The position numbers and the translations under genes are program-made. The notes below the pieces were generated by a model, which was not told the DNA's origin, ran no database searches, and was given only the letters and a program-made list of their open reading frames with translations. A DNA stretch of 64,000 bases from Affinundibacterium macrobrachii (lineage in GTDB: Bacteria > Pseudomonadota > Gammaproteobacteria > Burkholderiales > Burkholderiaceae_D): the NCBI RefSeq assembly GCF_014652415.1, contig NZ_BMYT01000006.1:62447-126446 (forward strand). Direction: 5' to 3'. Shown one piece after another: positions 40,601 to 49,695 of this stretch (position 1 is the first letter of the stretch; each line of letters begins with the position of its first letter).

Positions 40601-41358
40601 AGCAAAATATTACCGGCCACGGTAATGAGAATCGCCAGTGTCGTGATTCCAGCAATCGATAATGCCAGATCAAAATTTTCGACTGGTGCAAAATTAGATG
40701 CCGGATTATTTAAGAAATGCGTGGCTTTCATGCCGGTGTAATGCATCCCGGTAATCGCAATCCCCAACACAATGCCGCTGATGATGTTGATCGGATTGGC
40801 TTTGAGTTTTTGATTGGCGATTAATTTAAAACGCAACCACAAAGCCAAAATCGATAGCGCGACGGCGACGATAATAGAGATACCGAAAATTACTGGATCG
40901 AAGCGCAGTATCAATGATTTATGAACGGCTGCCATGCCGCTGTAATGCATCACACCAATTCCAGCGCCAACTAAAATGCCGCTGACTACAAGTTGCCAAC
41001 GTGTGACACGTTCTTTGGCGATGAGTAGTAGCGCGACCCAAGACGCTAAGAAGCTTGGCAGCATCGAAAGCACCGTAATAATTCTGTCGTAACGAGCCGT
41101 GCTACATACGCTAAACGCCAGCATGCCAATGAAGTGCATAGACCACACACCGGAGCCCAACACGAAGGCGCCTGATAGTAGATAAATTTGGCGATTGAAT
41201 GGACGTTTTTCGGTACGCGCCATGCCTGCTAATTGGAACGCCATGATGCCCGCTAACACCGCGACAAAAAGCGACAAGGCGACTAAGGGGTGATCGTATT
41301 CACCGGAGAGTAAAGGCAGCGTTTGGCTGTCGAATAAAAAAAAGCGGTGAATTTGCAT
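37636..41358 (-). CDS. MHYT-PAS hybrid sensor histidine kinase with REC and Hpt domains
   Basis: A protein of 1240 aa. An N-terminal MHYT membrane domain (HFIGMLAFSV, MHYSGMAAVH, MHYTGMKATH) of about seven helices may sense oxygen, CO or NO through copper. Three PAS/PAC units follow (about 265-640). Then come HisKA (SHEIRTPMN, His about 667), HATPase (NAIKFTD, DTGIGIAPD, GTGLGT), a receiver domain (LMDVQMPV, Asp about 946) and an Hpt domain (VHKLKGAA, His about 1091). A complete phosphorelay is thus on one chain, leading to the coupled HD-GYP regulator. Confidence 0.92.
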   Translation of the reverse strand: MQIHRFFLFDSQTLPLLSGEYDHPLVALSLFVAVLAGIMAFQLAGMARTEKRPFNRQIYLLSGAFVLGSGVWSMHFIGMLAFSVCSTARYDRIITVLSMLPSFLASWVALLLIAKERVTRWQLVVSGILVGAGIGVMHYSGMAAVHKSLILRFDPVIFGISIIVAVALSILALWLRFKLIANQKLKANPINIISGIVLGIAITGMHYTGMKATHFLNNPASNFAPVENFDLALSIAGITTLAILITVAGNILLRYRTIYQRMVHTEARTRTIVETAIDGIVTFDHQCTIRAFNSAAESIFAWRANEIIGQHIQVILPAPAGHNEANYLRGYLTDISTKTLGSGREVIGLRKNGEHFPMRLALGEAALQNETLFVGFITDISERKRMEEALRNSELQYRSLIANLPGIAFRCRLDQDWSMLFISDAVERLTGWKPEDFTSGKKTFSQILHPEDREWTAHIVSEKLHSGMPYMLEYRIIDRDGKEHWVSESASGVRGQNGEIEWIDGVIIDISDNKRRNAEFEGVVNAISRSLGVVEFDLQGHILNANQNFLSITGYTLEELVGRHHSILCAPSEVSSASYQQLWETLRKGLNTSGDFRRFGKQGQEIWIHGSYNPIFDPENRPYKIIKFASDLSERHAMEQDLREAKAKAEHAAAAKNTFLANMSHEIRTPMNAILGFTDVLLSEPVNDTQRRHLTTVRNSARSLLTLLNDILDTAKLEHGAVELEIRDFSLREVCMQVMATLRINAQAKALPLVLDYPETVPEFFQGDALRLQQILLNLIGNAIKFTDQGEVTLHVEQQDACIHLIVQDTGIGIAPDRLNHIFDPFAQADASMSRRFGGTGLGTTISRQLIELMGGRIWVESELHVGSQFHVELPLPIGKAISAIDEQRIIELPPLRILAVDDVPQNLELIEVILGKLGHTITTARNGAEAVEIFSNTSFDIVLMDVQMPVLNGLEATQQIRLFEAQHQRQATPVIALSASVLEADIKAAKAAGMDGFAHKPIDMQRLSQEIARLLNIDIPAMDLTSTANLSIQQLSGSVIDWSRGQSLWGSEQRHREAIRQFLSSFRDVVPRLRSMRTQDDNFASLVHKLKGAAANLALSRTTNLCSTIEADLAAQNTDQIKSALDQLADEIMNVADALGEFDTANNKQDSSKQSIDPSQLLPLLQKLDDALAHGELAENVLSELAKLLPKHDFDVLDQIVNSFDFEAARDMVGKLEHHYQSEQNSAENSKEPSQGNAS

Positions 41359-42005
41359 ATCGAGCTTTTCATTGAAAGGGCGAAGCCCGAAATTAGAGGG
41401 TAGCTCACGTCAAAAAGCTTACTTTGTGGCAATTGATTCTATTCGCTTCAACCTAAAGTCGCAAGCATAGAAAATGCGTCATGTTGTGTTGCTTTAATAG
41501 GATTAATTGGATTATTTGGATGAATCAAGTGCTTGCGTTGGAGTTGGTGACTTCCATGTTGATCGACTTACTGATGCGAATATGCAGATGTTGCTGTTTG
41601 TATAGTTTGTATGTCTTAGTTGCTAATGAAGTGCTTAGTCGCCTTGATGAGCGCCACAAAAATCATCAAATTTTGTGTGTAATTGTCTAGGATTTTGTCA
41701 AGTGTTTAAGTTGATAAGCAATTTAGGCATGATGTGAATAAGCATAGAAAACCGCTATACTTCCGTCTTCATAAAATCCGGTCATTGTAAATATTTGGTT
41801 TGAAGTGGCTTTTTAAACAAGCTTCAATGCAGAACACAAGCTCGTTATGCTTGCTAGCAGATATGACACACAATGAATGCTTGGCACGATTTGTACAACA
41901 TCTCGCGCCTGACTTAGCCGGTCACAGTCAATCATAATCAACTAAGTTTATTGCACTCGTATTGCGCTTAGTTGATTTTTTTATTTGAAGTTAGGTATTA
42001 GATCA
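41359..42005. other. Long intergenic region upstream of udk
   Basis: 647 bp between divergent genes. No credible gene; a 69-aa frame at 41481 is Cys- and Leu-rich without a ribosome site. The main structure is the hairpin listed next. Promoters for both divergent genes must lie here. Confidence 0.5.
41936..41983 (+). terminator. Hairpin with T-run just upstream of udk
   Basis: AATCAACTAAG (41936-41946) and CTTAGTTGATT (41967-41977) form a perfect 11-bp stem with a 20-nt loop, followed by a run of T (41976-41982). It looks like an intrinsic terminator or attenuator in the udk leader, 22 bp before the start codon. The stem is AT-rich, so strength is uncertain. Confidence 0.45.
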
Positions 42006-42629
42006 ATGAAACCATATCTTGTCGGCATTACCGGCGGTAGCGGTAGTGGCAAAACTACATTTATTAATTCCTTGTTGGCGGCTATGCCTGAAGGAAGTGT
42101 GGCGCTGTTGTCGCAAGATAATTACTACAAGTCCATCGATCAGCAATCCAAAGACGAAAATCGTATCGAGAATTTTGATATTCCGTCTTCTTTAGATCTC
42201 GATAAATTCTATCAAGACGTATTGCGTTTGCGTGATGGCCATAGTTTAGAGATCAAAGAATATACCTTTAATAATGCGGATGTTGTGCCAAAGATTTTTC
42301 ATATTCCAGCCGCACCAATCGTGCTGCTAGAAGGTATTTATGCGCTGCATAATCCGGCTTTGTACGACATCATTGATTTAAAAATTTTTATCGACGCAGA
42401 AGAACATCATCGTCGCTATCGTCGTGTGCAACGTGACGCGGTCGAGCGTGGCTATGATCAAGACGATGTCTTGTATCGTTTGAGTAATCATCATCAACCT
42501 GCCTTTGAAAAATATATCCTGCCACACCGTAGTAATGCCGATATCGTGATTCCAAATAATCATGGTTTTGATAAAGGCTTAGCAATGTTGAGTGTGTTTT
42601 TGCAATCAAAAATTGGTAAACCCCTCTAA
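42006..42629 (+). CDS. udk: Uridine kinase
   Basis: Phosphorylates uridine and cytidine to UMP and CMP. The 207-aa product has the P-loop GITGGSGSGKTTF (8-20), DNYYKSIDQQS and the LEGIYAL strand, matching Udk. AGG lies about 9 nt before ATG 42006; the upstream in-frame start would add seven unlikely residues. It heads the nucleoside-scavenging cluster and captures imported pyrimidine nucleosides. Confidence 0.92.
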   Translation: MKPYLVGITGGSGSGKTTFINSLLAAMPEGSVALLSQDNYYKSIDQQSKDENRIENFDIPSSLDLDKFYQDVLRLRDGHSLEIKEYTFNNADVVPKIFHIPAAPIVLLEGIYALHNPALYDIIDLKIFIDAEEHHRRYRRVQRDAVERGYDQDDVLYRLSNHHQPAFEKYILPHRSNADIVIPNNHGFDKGLAMLSVFLQSKIGKPL

Positions 42630-42742
42630 TTTATTCTTGGTCAATTGAAGCTGTAAGTCGTTCGGAATGCATGACTTGCTCAAAACGATGTCATCTTTGT
42701 ACTTGTCGCAAGTTTGTTTGAAATTGAAATGAGGCATTTGGT

Positions 42743-43693
42743 ATGAAACCGCACATCGCTGTTGTTGGTAGCATCAATATGGATTTGGTTTTTCAGACGC
42801 CACGGATGCCACTGCCGGGTGAGACTTTGATGGGACATCGTTTTCATTTAGTGCACGGTGGTAAAGGAGCGAATCAAGCGGTGGCTGCTGCCAGAATGGG
42901 CGCTTCGGTGAGTATGATTGCTTGTGTTGGCGATGATGCAAATGGACACAGTTGCTTTCAAGCCTTGCAAGCTGATGCGATTGATACTGCGCATGTGCGC
43001 GTAGTACCCGATTGCGCGACTGGTGTTGCGGGAATTTTGTTGGATGATGCGGGACAGAATAGTATTGTCTTGGCAACTGGTGCAAATGCACGTTTAGTTG
43101 AGTCTGACATAGATGCTGCGCGCAGCACTATTGCACAAGCTAAACTGTTATTATGCCAGCTGGAAACACCGCTCTCGACGGTGTTGCATGCGATTCAATC
43201 TGCTAAGCAAGTTTCTGCAGCAGCGCAAGAGGCTGGGCAAGAGCCAGTGAAAGTGGTATTGAATCCAGCACCGGCACAAAAGCTCGATGCGCAGGTATTA
43301 AAGCAGGTTGATTATTTGGTGGTGAATGAAACCGAAGCGAGTTTGCTAAGTGATGTCAGCGTTACCGATTTGCCGAGTGCGCAAGCGGCAGCGACGGTGT
43401 TGCAGCAACTTGGCGCGGGTGTCGTGATCGTGACACTTGGTGCGATGGGGATTTGGGTTGCTGATGCAGATCAAGCGTATTCTTTGCCAGCGTTTCAAGT
43501 CAAGGTCGTTGATACGACGGCTGCCGGAGATACCTTTGTTGGTAGCCTCGCAGTAGCGATCGCAGAAGGAATGGATTTACGTGCTGCTTGTATGTTTGCA
43601 CAAAGTGCGGCGGCATTGGCAGTGACCCAATTGGGTGCGCAGACCTCGATCCCATATCGAGGCGCGGTAGAGCGGCAGTTACAGAGTCTGTGA
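42743..43693 (+). CDS. rbsK: Ribokinase (PfkB family)
   Basis: Phosphorylates ribose to ribose-5-phosphate. The 316-aa protein has GSINMDLVF and GGKGANQAVAAARMGA at the N-terminus and the catalytic DTTAAGDTFVGSLA at about residues 256-269. In this cluster its substrate is probably ribose freed by the nucleoside hydrolase, though other PfkB sugar or nucleoside substrates are possible. It sits 113 bp after udk. Confidence 0.88.
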   Translation: MKPHIAVVGSINMDLVFQTPRMPLPGETLMGHRFHLVHGGKGANQAVAAARMGASVSMIACVGDDANGHSCFQALQADAIDTAHVRVVPDCATGVAGILLDDAGQNSIVLATGANARLVESDIDAARSTIAQAKLLLCQLETPLSTVLHAIQSAKQVSAAAQEAGQEPVKVVLNPAPAQKLDAQVLKQVDYLVVNETEASLLSDVSVTDLPSAQAAATVLQQLGAGVVIVTLGAMGIWVADADQAYSLPAFQVKVVDTTAAGDTFVGSLAVAIAEGMDLRAACMFAQSAAALAVTQLGAQTSIPYRGAVERQLQSL

Positions 43694-43787
43694 GTGCCAT
43701 AAATTTTATGCTAATAAATTGGCGAGGCGCTGAATTCAAAGTCCCTTGCAAATGAAGCTTACCAAGCTATTCAGGAGTTATTAAAAA

Positions 43788-44783
43788 ATGAAATTGCGTT
43801 CATCACTTCTATTCAGTGCACTGCTTTCCGTGTCCGCATTGGCTGCTGCGAACCAGCCTAAGTATGCTTTGGTTTATGACGCGGGTGGTAAGTTTGACCG
43901 TTCATTTAATCAGTCTGCTTACGAAGGTGCGGAACGCTTCAAAAAAGATACCAAGATCTCTTACATAGATGTGCAAGTGATGAGCAACGCGCAGGGTGAG
44001 CAAGTGTTGCGCAATTTGGCTCGCAAAGGGATTAATTTAATTGCGGCGATTGGTTTTACGCATGCACAGCAAGTGCAAACTGTCGCAAAAGAATTTCCAA
44101 AAACGAAGTTTGTGATTGTGGATGGTGCCGCTACTGGTGCTAATGTCAGTTCTATCTTGTTTAAAGAACAGGAAGGTTCTTATTTGGTCGGCGTTGCCGC
44201 AGCGATGGCATCAAAATCAAAAAAACTTGGCTTTATTGGTGGTATCGATATCCCACTGATTCGCGCATTTGCTTGTGGTTATACGCAAGGTGCAAAATCG
44301 GTTGATCCGAAAGTTGATGTTGCGCAAAATGTGGTCGGTACTACGGCGACTGCTTGGAATGATCCAGCTAAAGGTAGTGAATTAGCGCGCGCACAAATGG
44401 AACGCGGTGTGGATGTGATTTTTGCAGCAGCTGGTGGTAGCGGCATGGGCGCGTTACAGGCAGCAAAAGAAAAAGGCAAGATGGCGATTGGCGTTGACTC
44501 GAATCAAAATTATCTTTATCCAGGTGTGATGCTGACGTCAATGGTCAAACGTGTTGACAATGCCGTGTATGAGAATTTTATGCAGATGAAAAATGGCACA
44601 TGGAAAGCCGGTGTGTCAAATTTAGGTTTGAAAGAAGGTGGCGTGGATTGGGCGCTCGACAAAGACAATCGTAGTTTAATCACCCCAGAAATTGAAAAGC
44701 GAGTCAACGCAGCGAAGCAAGATATTTTGAGTGGTAAAGTCAAAGTAGTTGATTATCGCGAAGCCAGCCGTTGCCCCTTATAA
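43788..44783 (+). CDS. BMP-family nucleoside-binding periplasmic protein
   Basis: The 331-aa product has a signal peptide (SSLLFSALLSVSALAAA, no lipobox Cys) and a BMP (Med/PnrA) domain: YALVYDAGGKFDRSFNQSAYEGA, LGFIGGIDIPLIRAF and MTSMVKRVDNAVY. These proteins deliver purine nucleosides to an ABC importer such as the one encoded downstream. AGGAG lies about 9 nt before the ATG. A terminator follows, so it may be more strongly transcribed than the transporter genes. Confidence 0.9.
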   Translation: MKLRSSLLFSALLSVSALAAANQPKYALVYDAGGKFDRSFNQSAYEGAERFKKDTKISYIDVQVMSNAQGEQVLRNLARKGINLIAAIGFTHAQQVQTVAKEFPKTKFVIVDGAATGANVSSILFKEQEGSYLVGVAAAMASKSKKLGFIGGIDIPLIRAFACGYTQGAKSVDPKVDVAQNVVGTTATAWNDPAKGSELARAQMERGVDVIFAAAGGSGMGALQAAKEKGKMAIGVDSNQNYLYPGVMLTSMVKRVDNAVYENFMQMKNGTWKAGVSNLGLKEGGVDWALDKDNRSLITPEIEKRVNAAKQDILSGKVKVVDYREASRCPL

Positions 44784-44792
44784 GTCTGATTA

Positions 44793-44824
44793 AAGCCGTA
44801 GCATTGGATGATGCTGCGGCTTTG
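44793..44824 (+). terminator. Terminator after the BMP gene
   Basis: AAAGCCGTAGCAT (44793-44805), a 6-nt loop, and ATGCTGCGGCTTT (44812-44824) make a 13-bp stem with one G-T pair, followed by GCTTTAT. It would limit read-through into the ABC genes. Confidence 0.7.
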
Positions 44825-44930
44825 CTTTATCTAAAAAGATTGTTCTAAAAATTTCACTGTAACTTTGCTTTGCTTCGGTACTTTTGTAAGGCATTAGTTA
44901 GGTTCAAACTAAGCGCAATCTAAGCTAACA

Positions 44931-44985
44931 CTAAGCTCAAACTAAGCTCAAACTAAGCTCAAACTAAGCTCAAACTAAGCTCAAA
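44931..44985. repeat. 11-bp tandem repeat, five exact copies
   Basis: CTAAGCTCAAA is repeated five times from 44931 to 44985, with two decayed units further upstream (from about 44907). It ends 14 bp before the ABC ATPase start codon and leaves no visible Shine-Dalgarno there. Confidence 0.9.
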
Positions 44986-44999
44986 CCCAATTGAACAAT

Positions 45000-46520
45000 A
45001 TGTCCACAGCAGTAGAATTTCGCCAAATTTCAAAGCGCTTCGGGAAAGTTCTTGCGAACGATGCCGTGAATTTCTCCATCGCGCAAGGCACGATACACGG
45101 CATTATTGGTGAAAATGGTGCTGGTAAATCGACCTTGATGAGTATCCTGTATGGTTACTATCACGCTGATGCTGGCGAGATACTCATCAATGGCAAAGTG
45201 CAAAACATACGTAATAGCCACACCGCGATTCAGCTTGGCATTGGCATGGTGTACCAACACTTCATGTTAGTTGAAGACATGACGGTGTTAGACAATATTA
45301 TGCTTGGTATGGAAGGCGGTTTCCGTCTGCGCCAACAGCGTAAAAAAATTGCGGCGGAATTGGCGCAACTGTGCGAAGACTACGGTTTGGAAATCAAACT
45401 CGATGCGCGTATCGATAGCTTATCCGTTGGTGAGCAACAGCGCGTAGAAATTTTAAAGCAGCTGTATCGTAACGCCAGTATTTTGATTCTGGATGAACCA
45501 ACAGCAGTGTTGACGCCGCAAGAGACCGATGCTTTGTTTGCGATTTTGCGTTTGTTCAAACAGCAGGGCAAAACCGTGATCTTAATCACGCACAAGCTTG
45601 CCGAGATTTTAGCGATCACCGATGCGGTTACAGTAATGCGCGCAGGTGGTGTTGTCGCAACCCTAGAAACTGCGCAATCGAATCAAGAAGATTTGGCGCA
45701 CAAAATGGTCGGACGTAAGGTGGCGACCGAGTTGCCACGTCAGACTTTATCTGCCGGAGCGACCGTGTTGCGGGTTGATGATCTCAGCCTACAAAATGAG
45801 CAAGGTGTGCATTTATTACGCGGCTTAAATTTTTCTGTGCAAGCGGGCGAGATCGTCGCAATTGCCGGTGTCTCCGGTAATGGACAGTCGGAATTACTCG
45901 AAATTTTGGCGGGAATGCGCAATTTAAAAGGCGACAAAATTAGTGGCACTGTGCATGTTCAAGATTTAGCGCTCAATTTCAGCAAGAAAGATCCTACTTT
46001 GGCGGCGAAGCTGCGTAAGTTAGGCGTCTCGCATGTGCCAGAAGATCGTTTGCGCGATGGCGTCATCAAGGATTTTCCTGTTTGGGAAAATATTTTGTTA
46101 GGCCAGCAAAGCGAACAAATTTATTTGGATAAAAAACAATGTGTGGCAGCTAGTGATGCATTGCTGGCGCAATTTGAAGTGCGTCCGCTCGATTCGCATT
46201 TGCGCCTGTCGCAATTATCCGGTGGTAATCAACAAAAAATTGTTTTAGCGCGCGAAATCGCCGCCCGTCCTAAATTGATGCTGGTCGGCCAACCAACGCG
46301 CGGCGTTGATATCGGCACGATCCAAAGAATCCATACCGAGTTATTAGCCTTGCGTGATGCTGGCGTAGCGATTTTGTTGGTTTCTGCAGAATTAGAAGAA
46401 ATTCGGGCTTTGGCTGATCGCATTTTAGTGATGTCGGGTGGCTGTATCACGGGCGAATTAAATATCGCTGATTACGACACGACACGAATTGGTTTATTGA
46501 TGGGTGGCTTACACAAATGA
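45000..46520 (+). CDS. Nucleoside ABC transporter, ATP-binding protein
   Basis: A protein of 506 aa with two fused ABC domains: Walker A GENGAGKST (about 36-44), signature LSVGEQQR and Walker B ILILDEP in the first; SGNGQSEL in place of a normal Walker A and signature LSGGNQQK in the second. This YufO-like layout, with one degenerate site, is normal for BMP-type nucleoside importers. The ATG at 45000 lies right after a tandem repeat with no clear ribosome site. The next gene starts within its stop codon. Confidence 0.92.
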   Translation: MSTAVEFRQISKRFGKVLANDAVNFSIAQGTIHGIIGENGAGKSTLMSILYGYYHADAGEILINGKVQNIRNSHTAIQLGIGMVYQHFMLVEDMTVLDNIMLGMEGGFRLRQQRKKIAAELAQLCEDYGLEIKLDARIDSLSVGEQQRVEILKQLYRNASILILDEPTAVLTPQETDALFAILRLFKQQGKTVILITHKLAEILAITDAVTVMRAGGVVATLETAQSNQEDLAHKMVGRKVATELPRQTLSAGATVLRVDDLSLQNEQGVHLLRGLNFSVQAGEIVAIAGVSGNGQSELLEILAGMRNLKGDKISGTVHVQDLALNFSKKDPTLAAKLRKLGVSHVPEDRLRDGVIKDFPVWENILLGQQSEQIYLDKKQCVAASDALLAQFEVRPLDSHLRLSQLSGGNQQKIVLAREIAARPKLMLVGQPTRGVDIGTIQRIHTELLALRDAGVAILLVSAELEEIRALADRILVMSGGCITGELNIADYDTTRIGLLMGGLHK

Positions 46521-47605
46521 ATTCTGATTTACCTCGTTGGGCGACCAATGTCGCTCTGCCTATGCTGAACTTGCTATCCGCGATGGTGGTGGCGGCAGGC
46601 GTGATTTATTTGCTAGGTGAAAGCCCATTAGAAGCACTGGGTATTTTGGTTAACAGTGCGCTCGGTAATGCTGAGGGATTTGGTTATACCTTATTTTATG
46701 CAACCACTTTTATCTTTACCGGCTTGTCGGTGTCGATCGCCATGCAAGCAGGTTTATTTAATATTGGTAGCGATGGTCAAATGTATTTAGGTGGGCTGGG
46801 TTTGACGCTCGCCATGCTGCAATTTGATGCGAGCTTATCGCCATGGTTGTTGATTCCTATGGGGATTGCGGCGGCCGCCTTGTTCGGCGCGGCATGGGCT
46901 TTTATCCCAGGTTATTTGCAAGCCAAACGCGGTAGTCATGTGGTCGTGACGACGATTATGTTTAATTTTATCGCTGCGTCCTTGATGAATTTCATCATCA
47001 TTACTTACATGATCCCGACTGGTGAGCAAAATCCAGCAAGTAGAGTATTTGCTGAAGCAGCTTGGATTCCTCGGATTGACACATGGTTGCCCGTGTTGGG
47101 CGAAACCCCCTTGAACTTAACTTTTCCAATCGCGATTATTTGTTTGATTGCGTATGGCTTGCTGGTATGGCGTACACGCTGGGGCTATGCATTGCGCGCA
47201 GCAGGTAAGAGCCCACATGCCGCTTTGTATGCAGGTATTTCGATGTCGACAGTGATTATCGTCGCGATGCTGGCATCGGGGGCATTGGCTGGTGTGGCTG
47301 CCGTCAATAGCGTGGCGGGTTCTATGCATTATTTGAGTTTGAACTTTACCGCGGGTGCAGGGTTTATTGGTATCGCGGTGGCATTGATGGGGCGTCAGCA
47401 TCCTATTGGTATCTTTTTGGCGGCGCTGTTATTCGGGATTTTGATACAAGGCGGCTTTGATCTGTCTTTAGAAAAATCGAATATTCCTTCTGAGACCTTT
47501 GTGTTTATTCAAGGCTTAATTATTCTATTTTGTGGTGCGATGGAAAACATGTATGCACCCTTGTTATCACGCGTGCTCAAAATGAAGTGGGGAAAAAATG
47601 TTTGA
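46517..47605 (+). CDS. Nucleoside ABC transporter permease (YufP-like)
   Basis: The 362-aa membrane protein has about nine hydrophobic segments and the family blocks LFNIGSDGQMYLGGLGLT and GSHVVVTTIMFNFIAA. It starts in ATGA overlap with the ATPase and ends 8 nt inside the next permease gene. Confidence 0.9.
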   Translation: MNSDLPRWATNVALPMLNLLSAMVVAAGVIYLLGESPLEALGILVNSALGNAEGFGYTLFYATTFIFTGLSVSIAMQAGLFNIGSDGQMYLGGLGLTLAMLQFDASLSPWLLIPMGIAAAALFGAAWAFIPGYLQAKRGSHVVVTTIMFNFIAASLMNFIIITYMIPTGEQNPASRVFAEAAWIPRIDTWLPVLGETPLNLTFPIAIICLIAYGLLVWRTRWGYALRAAGKSPHAALYAGISMSTVIIVAMLASGALAGVAAVNSVAGSMHYLSLNFTAGAGFIGIAVALMGRQHPIGIFLAALLFGILIQGGFDLSLEKSNIPSETFVFIQGLIILFCGAMENMYAPLLSRVLKMKWGKNV

Positions 47606-48566
47606 TGATTTTCAATTCTCTACAATTCTAGTTGCGACGATTCGTAATGCACCAGTGTTGCTGTTTGCTGCTTTCGCAGGTGTTTTCGCTGAACGCAGTG
47701 GCATCATTGATTTGGCGTTAGAAGGAAAAATGTTGACCGCAGCGTTCGCCGCGGCGGCTTGTACCTATGCCACACACAATCCGTATATCGGGATTGCCGC
47801 TGGTATGTTGGTGTCGTGTGTGATCGTTTTATTGCAAGGTTATGTATCGATAAATCAAAAGGGCAATCAATTGGTTTTCGGTATCGCGATCAATATTGCG
47901 ATGTCGGGTTTGACTTTCGTTTTGGCGCAGTACTTTTTCCAATTGGGTGGTCGTAGTCCAGATTTAGGTGAGGCGAGATTGCCCGTGCTGCATTTTCCGT
48001 TTGCTGATTGGTGGTCAAGCATTCCAGCTTTAAATTGGTTGTTCGGTAAGTTTTTAGGCGGGCATACGATCTTGGTGTATCTGGCGTTCGCACTAATTCC
48101 TTGCATACATTGGTTGATCAATCACAGCCGTTTTGGCTTGCGTCTACGTGCGGTTGGTGAAAATCCACATGCGGCAGATGCGGCTGGGATCAATGTGGTG
48201 CAAACACGTTATTTGGCCTTGTTGTGTGGTGGCGTCTTGTGCTCGTTTTCTGGTGCTTACTTAGCGATTGTACAAAGTGGATTCTTCTTGCGCGATATGT
48301 CTGCAGGTAATGGTTTCTTGGCATTGACGGCGATGGTGTTCGGTAATTGGCGGCCATTGCAAACTGCTTTAGGTTGTTTGATGTTTGGCTTCTTTGCTGC
48401 TTTGCAAATCCAGATGGAAGGCGTGGCTTTCCCTGTTGTTGGGCAAATTCCTGGCTCCTTAATACAGATGTTGCCATTCGTTGTGACGGTTGTGGTGTTG
48501 GCGGGTGTGATGGCGAAATCGGTGGGGCCAAAAGCCTTGGGCGTGCCATTTGTGAAGTCGCGTTAA
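47598..48566 (+). CDS. Nucleoside ABC transporter permease (YufQ-like)
   Basis: The 322-aa product is a multi-span protein with FAGVFAERSGIIDLALEGKM at the N-terminus and LTAMVFGNWRP near the C-terminus, the YufQ signature. It pairs with the preceding permease in one importer. The overlap with it argues for coupled translation. Confidence 0.9.
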   Translation: MFDDFQFSTILVATIRNAPVLLFAAFAGVFAERSGIIDLALEGKMLTAAFAAAACTYATHNPYIGIAAGMLVSCVIVLLQGYVSINQKGNQLVFGIAINIAMSGLTFVLAQYFFQLGGRSPDLGEARLPVLHFPFADWWSSIPALNWLFGKFLGGHTILVYLAFALIPCIHWLINHSRFGLRLRAVGENPHAADAAGINVVQTRYLALLCGGVLCSFSGAYLAIVQSGFFLRDMSAGNGFLALTAMVFGNWRPLQTALGCLMFGFFAALQIQMEGVAFPVVGQIPGSLIQMLPFVVTVVVLAGVMAKSVGPKALGVPFVKSR

Positions 48567-48570
48567 AAAA

Positions 48571-48618
48571 TTTGCACAATAGTTTGTACAAAAGATTGTA
48601 CAAAAGTTTGTGTAAGAG
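48571..48618. repeat. 12-bp tandem repeat, four imperfect copies
   Basis: TTTGCACAATAG, TTTGTACAAAAG, ATTGTACAAAAG and TTTGTGTAAGAG follow one another without a gap in the space between the permease and nucleoside hydrolase genes. Confidence 0.8.
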
Positions 48619-48662
48619 TTCGACTCAAGCTTTGCGAGTTCGACGTTTGAATAGAGATAGAT

Positions 48663-49658
48663 ATGGTTCATAAAGTTATTTTTGATACAGACCCCGGCGT
48701 GGATGACGCGATGGCTTTGTATTTTGCATTGGCACATCCTGAAATCGATGTAGTTGGTATTACCAGCACTTTTGGTAATGTCACCGTGGCGCAGGCGACC
48801 GCGAATGCTTTGTATTTAACCCGCTTGGCAGGACGCGAAATTCCAGTTGCCGAAGGTGGTGCTTTGCCTTTGATGAAGGCAGCAGGTAAACCACCGGGCT
48901 TTATTCATGGCGATGATGGCTTGGGTAATTTGACTTCACGCCTACAACATTCCGCTAAAGCCGAATCTGTATCAGCGGCAGAATTTATTGTGAACATGGC
49001 GCGTCAGTATCCGGGTGAGATCAGCTTGGTGGCGGTTGGTCCTTTAGTCAATTTGGCTTTGGCCTTAAAGCTAGAACCGCAATTGCCAAGTCTGATCAAG
49101 CAAGTAGTGTTGATGGCGGGTACCGTGATTGAACCGGGAAATGTGTCGCCAGTCGCTGAAGCGAATGTGTGGAATGATCCACATGCAGCAGACTTGGTCT
49201 TTACCGCTGGCTGGAAACTTGCGATGGTTGGTTTAGATGTGACGCACCGCGTAGTGATGTCGGCGAGTTACTTTGCCGGTTTAGCACAGCATCATCAACA
49301 ACACATTGCGATGACGACCTTGTCGCATGCGGTTAATTTTTACAGTGATTTTTATCAGCAGGCACGCCCAGATCTTGGTCATGCTTGCTTTTGCCACGAC
49401 ATTTTGGCGTTTGTGTATTTGGTTGCGCCAGAACTATTTGAAACCATGGATGGACGTGTACGCGTGCAATTAGACGGCATGGGTAACGGCCAAACCATGA
49501 TGGATAGACATGGCGGTGGCTTGGTGTATGCACAGTCTGGTTGGGGTAGTGAACAGCCAGAGGCGAGAGTTTGCTTGAAGGTGAATGTGCCAGCTTGTTT
49601 GCAATTGATTGAACAAACTTTGGAAAGCAATTGGTTACGTGCACCGTTGGCGCAATGA
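48663..49658 (+). CDS. Inosine-uridine preferring nucleoside hydrolase
   Basis: The 331-aa protein has the calcium-binding aspartate cluster DTDPGVDDAMAL (about 8-19), GPLVNLALAL and EANVWNDPHAAD near residue 165. It cleaves nucleosides to base and ribose in the cytoplasm, matching RihA/RihB-type enzymes. It feeds ribose to the ribokinase and bases to salvage, and perhaps to the oxygenase next door. Confidence 0.92.
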   Translation: MVHKVIFDTDPGVDDAMALYFALAHPEIDVVGITSTFGNVTVAQATANALYLTRLAGREIPVAEGGALPLMKAAGKPPGFIHGDDGLGNLTSRLQHSAKAESVSAAEFIVNMARQYPGEISLVAVGPLVNLALALKLEPQLPSLIKQVVLMAGTVIEPGNVSPVAEANVWNDPHAADLVFTAGWKLAMVGLDVTHRVVMSASYFAGLAQHHQQHIAMTTLSHAVNFYSDFYQQARPDLGHACFCHDILAFVYLVAPELFETMDGRVRVQLDGMGNGQTMMDRHGGGLVYAQSGWGSEQPEARVCLKVNVPACLQLIEQTLESNWLRAPLAQ

Positions 49659-49695
49659 GCGTCATCTGTCTTTAGAGAATGTGAGGAGTTACAGC

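Noticed and set aside
41481-41690. 69-aa ORF upstream of udk
   Set aside because: Cys/Leu-rich composition, no ribosome site, no protein-like pattern.
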